Assembly (NCBI RefSeq): GCF_004303025.1
Contig: NZ_PJQW01000003.1
Span: 62,001 to 126,000 of the forward strand
From: Flavobacterium sp. J27
GTDB lineage: Bacteria > Bacteroidota > Bacteroidia > Flavobacteriales > Flavobacteriaceae
Direction of reading: 5' to 3'
Length of the DNA: 64,000 nt
The position numbers were made by a program, and so were the translations under genes. The notes below the pieces were generated by a model. It was not told where the DNA came from. It was given only the letters and a program-made list of their open reading frames with translations, and made no database searches. Shown here piece by piece: positions 1 to 7,464 of the stretch (positions are counted from its first letter, which is position 1; the number at the start of each line of letters is the position of its first letter).

Positions 1-1200
1 ATAGATTGTTTAAATATAAAATCAAATTATTCACAATTACAATTAGCAGCTATTTTAGGTACTTCAAAAAAATTAATAGAATACCGTATTGATAAATTAA
101 TTGTAGATAACCATTTAGAAAAAAAAGAAAATAATTTTATTATTACAGAATCAGGTAAAGAAGTTTTTATTAATAAATCATTAAAACGACTTCATAAAAA
201 ATCATATGACTTTTATTTAGATGGGATTAATTTAAACCCTTTAAGTGAAGATTTTTACAAATTCTATAAAGCCAATTTTTTTAGTGAGTATGATATAGAA
301 TACTATACAATTAACAAAGGAAAAACTAGTACTAATAGACCGTTTGCTCCAGATATTGTTCATACTCCTATTGCAAAAGAAACTTTAGTAAATAAAATAA
401 TGGATATCCCTGAACTTGAAAGAGAAAGCTATGCGATTCCATTAGGCTTAGTTGAAATTGAAGATATATCATTTACAAAACTATCATTACCAATTCTAAT
501 TAATGTTACAAAAAATGAAAATGGAATAAAAAAAGAATTAATTGATGGCTTTGTATTTCATGCTTTTGATAGTGAAAATTCATACTATGATGAAGCACGC
601 AAAAATGTTATAGGATTTGAAAAGAATTGTATAGAGAGAATCAAAAATTTGCAATTTAAAATTATAATACCCAATAAAGGAGAGGAAGTAAATACAGATA
701 AAAAACCACTTATTACTTCTAATTGGAATGAAATTGACAAATACAAAGAAAGTAATCAAAAATGTTTTATTTTCAGTAAAGAAGACCTAAAAGAAGTAGT
801 TGAAAAGCTTTATAACTTAAAAAACGTTGAAATAGAAAATTTGATTAATGAAGAATCTGAAATTGGTATCAACATCACAAAAAAAATGTTGCTTGCTTCA
901 AATGATAGAAAGACATTATTATCAAATTTATTGAGGGAAAGAGACTATATAATATTAAAAACGTATTATAATGTATTTATGCTCTATTTGTATTATAAAT
1001 CTACAGATGCATTTGTTAATAAAGTAATTAAGTTTAAAAAAATCATTGATGAATATACAAAAAACAAGAAAGATTTTAAGACCATTATTTATTCTTATCC
1101 TGAGTACAAATACGATTTCAGAGAATGTTTAAAAGCAGCCGGTGAATTTGAAGTATTAGAAACTATAGATATTTATAATCACATGTTACAACTTAAGTAA
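1..1200 (+). CDS. Winged-helix-like protein of a CARF/PLD cassette, 5' partial
   Basis: The reading frame is open to the left edge, so the true start lies outside the window; 399 residues are visible. An ATG at 400 exists, but the frame upstream of it is clearly coding, so I do not use it. The first visible ~55 residues look like a helix-turn-helix or winged helix (QLAAILGTSKKLIEYRIDKL, then a wing-like KKENNFIITESG segment). The remainder is a mixed alpha/beta protein rich in Lys, Glu and Ile that I do not recognise. Its stop overlaps the start of the PLD-like gene by one base (TAATG), so it is the first visible member of a four-gene operon. Inferred role: DNA-binding regulator or target-recognition subunit. 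The missing N-terminus could hold a further domain. Confidence 0.6.
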   Translation: MDCLNIKSNYSQLQLAAILGTSKKLIEYRIDKLIVDNHLEKKENNFIITESGKEVFINKSLKRLHKKSYDFYLDGINLNPLSEDFYKFYKANFFSEYDIEYYTINKGKTSTNRPFAPDIVHTPIAKETLVNKIMDIPELERESYAIPLGLVEIEDISFTKLSLPILINVTKNENGIKKELIDGFVFHAFDSENSYYDEARKNVIGFEKNCIERIKNLQFKIIIPNKGEEVNTDKKPLITSNWNEIDKYKESNQKCFIFSKEDLKEVVEKLYNLKNVEIENLINEESEIGINITKKMLLASNDRKTLLSNLLRERDYIILKTYYNVFMLYLYYKSTDAFVNKVIKFKKIIDEYTKNKKDFKTIIYSYPEYKYDFRECLKAAGEFEVLETIDIYNHMLQLK

Positions 1201-2645
1201 TGAATTTTGAAGTTAAACCTACAGATGTTCTCAATCAAGGAGCATTTATCAACATAGAGAGCCAACAATCTAGTTATAATTTTTATGATTATGAATCTAT
1301 TTATTGTACTCATAAAGAAGATAAAAGACTTAAAGAAGAAATTATTGAAATTATCGATTCGGCAGAAACAGTACTTAAAATTTGTAGTTTTATAATTACT
1401 GATGATGAAATTTTTGAAGTATTAATAGACAAGGCAACATCAACTGATGTCGTTATATTCATATTAACTCAGTTGGATGCTAAAAAAATGACAAGTAGAA
1501 GTAATCATTTAGATTTTATTACAGAGGAAGAAATAGCAGAAAAACCAGAAGAAAAACATTTATCAAATATCAAAAAATTATATGATGTAGGTGTTCATAT
1601 CAGGGCTTCGGTATCTGCTCATGCCAAGTTTATTATTTCCGATAGAGATAAAGGTTTTATTACTAGCGCAAACCTTACAACTCCATCATTAAATGAAAAT
1701 ATGGAATCGGGTGTGTATTTGGATGAAAATAGTAGTCAAGAATTAGATATTTTATTTGATATTATTTATCAAAAAGGAACAAATTATACAAAGTTTTTAG
1801 ATTCATCTAGTTCAAATAAAATGTTTGTAATAAGTTCAGATATCGATGATGCTTTCAAAAATTTACCTGTACCAGAAGATTCAAACCTTAGATACACTTT
1901 TATAGATGAGCATACAAATCTTTTAGAACAAATAATTAAATGTATTAATGAGGCAAATTTATTTATTTATTTATCCACATACAGTATTGTAGGTTTACAA
2001 AATATTGAGAAATTTATGGAAGCAATTAAGACGGCAATTCAGAGAGAGGTAGTTATAAAGATATTTTGTAGAGGAATGAATTATCGTAACGATCATGTTG
2101 TTGCTTCACAAGCTTTAGTAGAATTAGGATGTGATATTTTTGCAAATTATGACAATCACTCAAAAGGAATTGTTACAGAAAATGAAGCAATGATTTTTAC
2201 AGCTAATATCGATGGGAATCATGGTTTAACAAATGGTTTTGAGGTTGGGTATATATTAAATGATGAACAATATGAAGATTTTTTTAACTTTCACAAAGAA
2301 TTGATTTATAATAGTACTCATAAGTTTGCAATTCATCCCAAAAGAATAGATTTATTTAAAACTTTTTGTAATTATGAACGTTTTAAAAAATTAAAGCCTC
2401 CTACAATTCCTCAGCAAATTATAATTTCAGCGAATAAAAAAATAAATATTGAAATTGAAGATTTTAAAAATTTACCAATATTTTATAATGTTTCAGAGAT
2501 ACTTACTCATGTTACAGTAGGTCAGTCTACATATGAGGCAACATTTTTAGGCAACATTTTTAGTATCATAAAGAAACTACCTTTTCAATATAATAGAGAG
2601 AAATATTTGTTGAAATACGATAGCTTAATTTTAGAAATCAAGTAA
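1200..2645 (+). CDS. Phospholipase D-like protein with two HKD-type motifs
   Basis: This 481-residue protein has the bilobed layout of the PLD superfamily, which includes nucleases, phospholipases and helicase-associated nucleases. The first motif is canonical: H141, K143 and D148, followed by TSANLTTPSLNENMESGV, which fits the usual Ser-Ala-Asn and Glu positions. The second is H320, K322 with Glu327 where Asp is usual, followed by FTANIDGN and NGFEVG. No signal peptide or membrane segment is visible, so it should be cytosolic. The C-terminal ~100 residues after the second lobe are unrecognised. It is joined by one-base TAATG overlaps to both neighbours. Beside CARF proteins, a nucleic-acid-cutting effector is more likely than a lipid enzyme, but that is inference. 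Confidence 0.75.
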   Translation: MNFEVKPTDVLNQGAFINIESQQSSYNFYDYESIYCTHKEDKRLKEEIIEIIDSAETVLKICSFIITDDEIFEVLIDKATSTDVVIFILTQLDAKKMTSRSNHLDFITEEEIAEKPEEKHLSNIKKLYDVGVHIRASVSAHAKFIISDRDKGFITSANLTTPSLNENMESGVYLDENSSQELDILFDIIYQKGTNYTKFLDSSSSNKMFVISSDIDDAFKNLPVPEDSNLRYTFIDEHTNLLEQIIKCINEANLFIYLSTYSIVGLQNIEKFMEAIKTAIQREVVIKIFCRGMNYRNDHVVASQALVELGCDIFANYDNHSKGIVTENEAMIFTANIDGNHGLTNGFEVGYILNDEQYEDFFNFHKELIYNSTHKFAIHPKRIDLFKTFCNYERFKKLKPPTIPQQIIISANKKINIEIEDFKNLPIFYNVSEILTHVTVGQSTYEATFLGNIFSIIKKLPFQYNREKYLLKYDSLILEIK

Positions 2646-3220
2646 TGAAAAATAATTTACCATACTTAGAAGAATGGTTGGAGTTAGCAAATTCAGGTAA
2701 TTTCAACAAAGCACAGGAACTGTATTATGAAAATCTTTTTAATGCAGTTGTTGATAATTTTAAAAATAATTTCAGCAATAAAATTGAATCAGGTGGAGTA
2801 TTGTTTTCAATTTTAGGTTTTTCTCCAGAACCAATTATTTTAACTGCTAAGGCTATTGAACCAGAAAAGCATATCATTTTTACAACAAACAATAGAAGTG
2901 ATGGAAATGATTATCTAGAAAAGTTTTTAGACTCAAAATATGAGATGATATACATTGACGATGAAAATTTTAATACTTTGTATAAAGCATTAAAAGAATC
3001 TTTAATTTTAAATCCAAACTCAAATATAACCCTTGATATTACAGGAGGTAAAAAATCTATGGTAGCTGCTGCAAGCATCTTTGGCAAAGATTATGGTTGT
3101 AAAATAGTTTATGTAGATTTTACCGAATATTTAAAAGATTTACGAAAACCTTTGCCAGGTTCAGAAATTATGAATATTGTTTACGATCCTTTAGTCAATC
3201 AACCTGAATTATTCATATAA
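2645..3220 (+). CDS. Stand-alone CARF-like Rossmann protein
   Basis: A 191-residue cytosolic protein with the signature of CARF (CRISPR-associated Rossmann fold) domains. There is an N-terminal strand and loop (LFSILGFSPEPIILTAKAIE), then IIFTTNN, and a second ligand-loop motif at about residues 130-140 (LDITGGKKSM, T133-G134-G135-K136-K137). This matches the TGG(T/K)K-M pattern seen in Csm6/Csx1/Can-type sensors of cyclic oligoadenylates. No nuclease domain follows, which is unusual for a CARF effector. It may be a sensor subunit acting with its neighbours, a heteromeric partner of the CARF-nuclease encoded next, or a ring nuclease that degrades the signal. The gene overlaps both flanking genes by one base. 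Confidence 0.7.
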   Translation: MKNNLPYLEEWLELANSGNFNKAQELYYENLFNAVVDNFKNNFSNKIESGGVLFSILGFSPEPIILTAKAIEPEKHIIFTTNNRSDGNDYLEKFLDSKYEMIYIDDENFNTLYKALKESLILNPNSNITLDITGGKKSMVAAASIFGKDYGCKIVYVDFTEYLKDLRKPLPGSEIMNIVYDPLVNQPELFI

Positions 3221-4332
3221 TGAAGCATCAAATTTCACTCGTTGGAGGACAATTATTACCAATATATGTAGGTATTAAAGAATTTAATCCTGGCAAAATA
3301 CACTTTATTGTTTCAAAAGAATCGGCTACAAGTTTAAACAACATAAAGCCAATTATTAAAGGTATTCTCTTAAATGAATACCAATGTAATCCATTTGATT
3401 TTTATGAAATTAAATCCATTTGTGAACAGATAATTCAGAAATTAAATCCAAACGACACCATCGAATTTAATCTTACTGGTGGTACTAAAATTATGGTGTT
3501 AGCTTGCCAAGCAATTATACACGAAAAAGGGATAAAAGGATTTTACATTAATCAAGATAATTCTTATTTAGAATTGCCTTCCTACGAAAGGAAAAATATT
3601 AGTTTAGAGTTAACTGTAAATGAATTTTTTGATTTAAGTGGTCATAAAACTTTTAATTATAAAACAATTAAAGATTTTAAAACAGAAGATTTTAAAGCTG
3701 CTGAAAAAATTGGAAATTTTGCGAATAATGATACTAGATATAAAGTAATTATAGGATATCTAAGAAGAAAATATCTTAATAAAAACATTGCATTGTCGTT
3801 ATCTGGTAATGAATCAATTAATAATAATCTTAAAATAATTTGGGACCCTTTAAATTTAAAAATAAAATCTAATAATAAAATTATACTAGATTTAAATTCA
3901 TCTATTATTAATGATTTATTTTTTAAAGCAGCTTGGTGGGAATTGTTAATAGCAAATGAAATTGCTAAATCAATAAAATTTAAAGAATTATTTTTAGGCT
4001 TTGAACTTAATTTCAAATCTGATAAAAATACAACAAAAAATGAAATTGATATTTTAATAAATACAGGAAAAAAGTTGATTTTTATTGAGTGTAAATCAGG
4101 TTTAGTTAAACAAGAGGATATCAATAAAATGAAGGTAGTAAAGCAAACATATGGTGGTGCTATAGCAAAATCAATTTTAGTTTCTCGAGAATTGCCAATA
4201 CCCTCAATAATTGAAAAGTGTAAAGAACTGAATATTGAACTATTCTATTCTAATGTTTTAAACAAAGAAGTGAATCCAATAAACAAGTTGATTAAGCTAA
4301 TAAGCGAAATAGAAAATAAAGCCTCTATATGA
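3220..4332 (+). CDS. Card1/Can2-like CARF plus PD-(D/E)XK nuclease (DUF1887-like)
   Basis: At 370 residues this is about the length of Card1-type proteins, which are activated by cyclic tetra-adenylate in type III CRISPR immunity. The N-terminal half is a CARF domain: ISLVGGQLLPIYVGIKEF at the start and the ligand loop FNLTGGTKIM with T86-G87-G88-T89-K90. The middle (~145-230) resembles the winged-helix-like linker. The C-terminal third has a PD-(D/E)XK nuclease core: E241 in AAWWELLIANEI, E275-I-D277, and E290-C-K292 in LIFIECKSG. Known Card1 enzymes nick DNA and cut RNA once activated. Here no CRISPR array or cas gene is visible, so the activator is unknown. It is the last gene of the cassette; 124 bases separate it from the next gene, which is on the opposite strand. 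Confidence 0.82.
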   Translation: MKHQISLVGGQLLPIYVGIKEFNPGKIHFIVSKESATSLNNIKPIIKGILLNEYQCNPFDFYEIKSICEQIIQKLNPNDTIEFNLTGGTKIMVLACQAIIHEKGIKGFYINQDNSYLELPSYERKNISLELTVNEFFDLSGHKTFNYKTIKDFKTEDFKAAEKIGNFANNDTRYKVIIGYLRRKYLNKNIALSLSGNESINNNLKIIWDPLNLKIKSNNKIILDLNSSIINDLFFKAAWWELLIANEIAKSIKFKELFLGFELNFKSDKNTTKNEIDILINTGKKLIFIECKSGLVKQEDINKMKVVKQTYGGAIAKSILVSRELPIPSIIEKCKELNIELFYSNVLNKEVNPINKLIKLISEIENKASI

Positions 4333-4456
4333 TATTTTTATAAAAACTATTCTAATTATTACTTATAAATATTCATTTTAAATTTATTTAGATACTATAA
4401 AATTAAAATAAAAAACCCCCAATAGTGTGGGAATAATTTCTTTAAAAAAAAACGCA

Positions 4457-4804
4457 TTAAAGTTGAGTTTCTTTTTCTAATTGCTTATCACCCCATTCTT
4501 TCAAATGAATTATAAAAGGTATAAGTTCGTTACCTATTTCAGTTAGAGTATATTCTACCTTGGGAGGAACTTCGTGATATACTTTTCTATCTATTAATTT
4601 GTCTGCTTCAAGTTCTCTAAGTGTTTGTGTTAGCATTTTTGTAGTTATATCTGGTAAAGTTCTGCTAAGTTCGCCATATCTTAGGATGTTATACTGATGA
4701 AGATACCATAAAATTCTTCCTTTATATTTTCCACCTATACGTTTAAATGCATAGTCAACAGAACAAGTTGCCACTTCAGGACATTTTTTTTCTTTTTTTT
4801 TCAT
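4457..4804 (-). CDS. HxlR-family transcriptional regulator
   Basis: This is a 115-residue winged-helix regulator. The start at 4804 gives MKKKEKKCPEVATCSVDYAF; an upstream ATG at 4855 would add 17 residues running through the operator region and is less likely. HxlR hallmarks are visible: a Cys near the N-terminus (CPEVATC), the IGGKYKGRILWYL helix, LSRTLPDITTKMLTQTLREL recognition region, and the wing ending PPKVEYTLTEIG. Members respond to electrophiles such as quinones and aldehydes, often through the N-terminal Cys. It is divergent from a quinone-oxidoreductase-like gene at 4918 across a repeat-rich operator, so it probably controls that operon and itself. Confidence 0.88.
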   Translation of the reverse strand: MKKKEKKCPEVATCSVDYAFKRIGGKYKGRILWYLHQYNILRYGELSRTLPDITTKMLTQTLRELEADKLIDRKVYHEVPPKVEYTLTEIGNELIPFIIHLKEWGDKQLEKETQL

Positions 4805-4828
4805 ATTTAAAGTGTTGATTTTCAATTT

Positions 4829-4867
4829 ACATACTTTTTTGTATGTAGAGTACAAAAAAGTACATAC
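4829..4867. promoter_or_regulatory. Operator with ACATAC / GTATGT half-sites
   Basis: ACATAC (4829-4834), GTATGT (4841-4846) and ACATAC (4862-4867) lie between the divergent HxlR and oxidoreductase genes. The first pair is an inverted repeat across T6, and GTATGTA (4841-4847) pairs with TACATAC (4861-4867) across 13 bases. The last half-site abuts the likely -33 element of the rightward promoter. This is the expected layout for an HxlR dimer site; binding itself is inferred. Confidence 0.65.
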
Positions 4868-4898
4868 TTGTCACAAATATACTATTATTCTAGTTTTG
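4868..4898 (+). promoter_or_regulatory. Promoter for the 4918 oxidoreductase operon
   Basis: TTG (4868-4870), 20 bases, then TAGTTTTG (4891-4898) fits the Bacteroidota TTTG/TTG-N19-21-TAnnTTTG promoter. The ATG follows 19 bases later. The HxlR half-site ends one base before the -33 element. Confidence 0.6.
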
Positions 4899-4917
4899 TA
4901 TCAAAATATTTAAAAAT

Positions 4918-5946
4918 ATGGAAAATTATAAAAACAATCCTAGGTTGATGAAAGCCATCAGGCAACATGAATTTGGTGGGCCAGAAGTATTACAATATGA
5001 AGATGCTCCAATACCACCACTTCAAAATGGAGAGGTAAGAGTGAAAGTTAAAGCAATCGGACTTAATCCGCCAGATTGGTATTTAAGAGAAGGATATAAA
5101 ATGTTGCCTCCAGAATGGCAACCTAAAGTGCCTTTTCCTGTTATACTTGGTACCGATATTTCAGGAGTCGTAGATGCAGTCGCAGATGACGTTAGCAAAT
5201 TTTCAGTAGGAGATGAAGTATATTCAATGGTTCGTTTTCCTAGTTACGGACCAAGTCAGGCATATGCAGAATATGTAAACGTACCTGTGTTAGAATTAGC
5301 TTTGAAACCAAAAAACATTAATCACACTGAAGCTGCTGCAGTTCCAATGTCTCTTTTAACAGCATGGCAGTTTATGATTGAACTGGGTCATGATGTTCAA
5401 AATCCTTTACAATCGAATACACACAAACCAGTTGAACTTAATAATAAGAGAGTGTTAATTAATGGCGCTGCAGGCGGTGTTGGTCATTTTGCTCTTCAAC
5501 TTGCTAAATGGAAAGGAGCTTACGTTATTGCAGTGGCATCAACCAAACAAGAAACATTATTGCGTAAATTGGGTGCTGATGAATTTATTGATTACACAAA
5601 ATCTAAAGCTGAGGAGATAGTCCACAATCTAGATCTTGTAATTGATTCGGTAGGAGGGTCTACTACAAGTCGGTTTTTAAAAACACTAAAACCAGGCGGA
5701 GCATTATTCCCTATTTTTCCTCTAGGATTTAATGATAATGAAGAAGCTCAAAAGCTGGATGTTACTGTATCGGCTACACAAGTACGTTCCAATGGGAAAC
5801 AATTAGAAGAATTTGTTCCATTGTTAAATGATGGAACCATAAAAGTAATCATAGATAGTACTTTTCCATTAGCTGAAGCTAGCAAAGCTCACGAAAGAGC
5901 TGCTAAAGGACACATTCAAGGTAAAATTGTGTTAACGGTAAATTAA
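4918..5946 (+). CDS. Zinc-independent medium-chain dehydrogenase/reductase (quinone-oxidoreductase-like)
   Basis: A 342-residue MDR enzyme with an N-terminal GroES-like domain (GGPEVLQYEDAPIPPLQNGEV; GLNPPDWYLREG) and a C-terminal Rossmann domain with an NADPH motif near residues 180-190 (INGAAGGVGHFALQLAKW). The AAAVPMSLLTAWQ helix is typical of quinone oxidoreductase and zinc-free alcohol dehydrogenase relatives, and no structural-zinc Cys cluster is visible. Likely reaction: NADPH-dependent reduction of quinones or enones. The ATG at 4918 is used; a start at M11 (MKAIRQHEFGG) would also make a complete domain. It leads a short operon with the NTF2-like gene 8 bases downstream and is probably repressed by the divergent HxlR protein. 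Confidence 0.88.
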   Translation: MENYKNNPRLMKAIRQHEFGGPEVLQYEDAPIPPLQNGEVRVKVKAIGLNPPDWYLREGYKMLPPEWQPKVPFPVILGTDISGVVDAVADDVSKFSVGDEVYSMVRFPSYGPSQAYAEYVNVPVLELALKPKNINHTEAAAVPMSLLTAWQFMIELGHDVQNPLQSNTHKPVELNNKRVLINGAAGGVGHFALQLAKWKGAYVIAVASTKQETLLRKLGADEFIDYTKSKAEEIVHNLDLVIDSVGGSTTSRFLKTLKPGGALFPIFPLGFNDNEEAQKLDVTVSATQVRSNGKQLEEFVPLLNDGTIKVIIDSTFPLAEASKAHERAAKGHIQGKIVLTVN

Positions 5947-5954
5947 TTGTTATT

Positions 5955-6374
5955 ATGACTATTCAAGAATTATCAGATAAATTTTCTATCCAAGAACTAG
6001 TTGCAAACATTTCAATTTATGGAGATAATAAAGATTTTAAAAATCAGGTTAGGTTATTTACTAAAAATGGTATTTCAGAAACAATTAGTGATGGTAATGT
6101 CATTTTGAAGCTCGAAGGAAGAAATGTAATGGAAGAGGCTTTTAACAAGTTTCTAAAAGATTATAAAAAGATTTATCATCTCAATGGTCAACAAACAATA
6201 ACTTTAAATGGTAATAAAGCATCGGGAACTTGCTATTGTTTGATTACACTTGTTGATACTGAAAATGTAAAAACAACTATTGGAGCAATCTATACAGATG
6301 AATATGTTAAAATCAATAATGAATGGTTGGTTGATAAACGTATAGGTAATTTTAAATGGGAAGAAAAAGAGTAA
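5955..6374 (+). CDS. SnoaL/NTF2-like protein
   Basis: This 139-residue protein has the cone-shaped NTF2-like pattern: an N-terminal helix (IQELSDKFSIQELVANISIYGDNKD), then ISDGNVILKLEGR, HLNGQQTITLNGNKASGTCYCLITL, and a terminal strand pair around EWLVDKRIGNFKW. It belongs to the SnoaL-like group, which contains small isomerases, cyclases and binding proteins, so the substrate cannot be read from sequence. It follows the MDR gene by 8 bases and ends just before a strong terminator. Inferred: processes or binds a product of the reductase. Confidence 0.75.
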   Translation: MTIQELSDKFSIQELVANISIYGDNKDFKNQVRLFTKNGISETISDGNVILKLEGRNVMEEAFNKFLKDYKKIYHLNGQQTITLNGNKASGTCYCLITLVDTENVKTTIGAIYTDEYVKINNEWLVDKRIGNFKWEEKE

Positions 6375-6413
6375 AATATTTTTAAAAATAATTTCAGTGA
6401 ATTTTTAAATGAA

Positions 6414-6443
6414 TAAAGTTGTCTCTGATTCTGAGACAACTTT
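6414..6443 (+). terminator. Rho-independent terminator after the 4918-6374 operon
   Basis: AAAGTTGTCTC and GAGACAACTTT form an 11-bp perfect stem with a 7-base loop, followed by a T-rich run. It ends the MDR/SnoaL operon. Confidence 0.85.
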
Positions 6444-6553
6444 TATATTTTGTTTAATATAGTATTTCATTTCAACTACAAAATTCCTCAATTGAGCTAC
6501 AATCAAAAAATCATTCAATACAATCTTTGCATTGTAAATTTAAAAAAAACAAT

Positions 6554-7453
6554 ATGCAAATAGTATTGACAGGTTCATTAGGACGAATTGGAAAACCATT
6601 AACCCAAAGTTTAGTTAAAAAAGGACATTCAGTTACTGTGATTAGTAGTAAATCTGAAAGACAAAAAGAGATTGAAGAACTTGGAGCAAAAGCAGCTATT
6701 GGTAGTATGCAAGATGTAAATTTTTTAACTACTACTTTTAAAGGTGCAGATGTTGTGTATCTTATGATTGCATGGGATGCAATAGGTAATATCTTCAATA
6801 AAGAAATTGATTTTCCTACTGAATTTCTCAACATTGCTCATAATTACAAACAAGCCATTGAGCAATCAGGAGTTAAAAAAGTAGTACAATTAAGTAGCAT
6901 TGGGGCACATACTAATACAGGCATTGGTAGCCTTTCTATCTATCACGAGGTAGAACAAATTATGAATCAACTTCCAATGGATGTGTTTGTAAAATATATG
7001 CGTCCTGTGGCATTTTATCCAAATATTTATAGATTTATGCAAACCATTAAATCTGATAGTGTAATCATTCAAAGTTATGGAGGAGACGCTAAAGAACCTT
7101 GGGTTTCTCCTTTAGATATTGCCAATGCCATTGTAGAAGAAATTGAAACTCCATTTAACGCTAGAACTTTTCGCTACATAGCTAGTGATGAGGTGTCACC
7201 TAATGAAATAGCGAGAATTTTAGGTAATGCCATAAATAATGAGTTAAAATGGTTGGTTATACCTGCTGAACAACTATTAGAGGAAGTAATAGCTTCTGGA
7301 ATGAACGACTGGGTAGCTAAAGGATTTGTTGAAATGCAAGCAGCACAAGAAAGCGGAATTTTATATAAAGACTTCTATAAAAACAAACCCGTTTTAGGTA
7401 AAATCAAATTAACCGATTTTGCACAAGATTTTGCTCAAATGTATAATCAATAA
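6554..7453 (+). CDS. NmrA-like NAD(P)-binding atypical SDR
   Basis: Starting at the ATG at 6554 gives 299 residues beginning MQIVLTGSLGRIGKPLTQSL, with the Rossmann nucleotide loop at the very N-terminus; an upstream in-frame ATG at 6527 adds nine implausible residues. Later segments fit the NmrA/isoflavone-reductase-like group: GADVVYLMIAWDA, VVQLSSIGAHTNTGIG, HEVEQIMNQLPMDVFVKYMRPVAF. The YxxxK catalytic pair of classical SDRs is absent, as in atypical members that bind NADP as sensors or reduce unusual substrates. It is 11 bases upstream of a classical SDR gene, probably in one operon with it and the AraC gene. Confidence 0.85.
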   Translation: MQIVLTGSLGRIGKPLTQSLVKKGHSVTVISSKSERQKEIEELGAKAAIGSMQDVNFLTTTFKGADVVYLMIAWDAIGNIFNKEIDFPTEFLNIAHNYKQAIEQSGVKKVVQLSSIGAHTNTGIGSLSIYHEVEQIMNQLPMDVFVKYMRPVAFYPNIYRFMQTIKSDSVIIQSYGGDAKEPWVSPLDIANAIVEEIETPFNARTFRYIASDEVSPNEIARILGNAINNELKWLVIPAEQLLEEVIASGMNDWVAKGFVEMQAAQESGILYKDFYKNKPVLGKIKLTDFAQDFAQMYNQ

Positions 7454-7464
7454 ATACTAATATC

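Noticed and set aside
3657-4124. Long minus-strand open frame inside the Card1-like gene
   Set aside because: It is antisense to an intact, motif-rich gene. Its product is a hydrophobic, Ser/Leu/Ile-rich artefact of A/T-rich codons and has no recognisable family pattern.
4416-4431. CCCCCAATAGTGTGGG as a terminator of the CARF cassette
   Set aside because: The two arms pair poorly and no T run follows, so it cannot be called a terminator. The end of the cassette transcript is not evident.
6511-6834. Minus-strand open frame overlapping the NmrA-like gene
   Set aside because: It lies opposite the clear nucleotide-binding region of the + gene, has no plausible ribosome-binding site and no family pattern.
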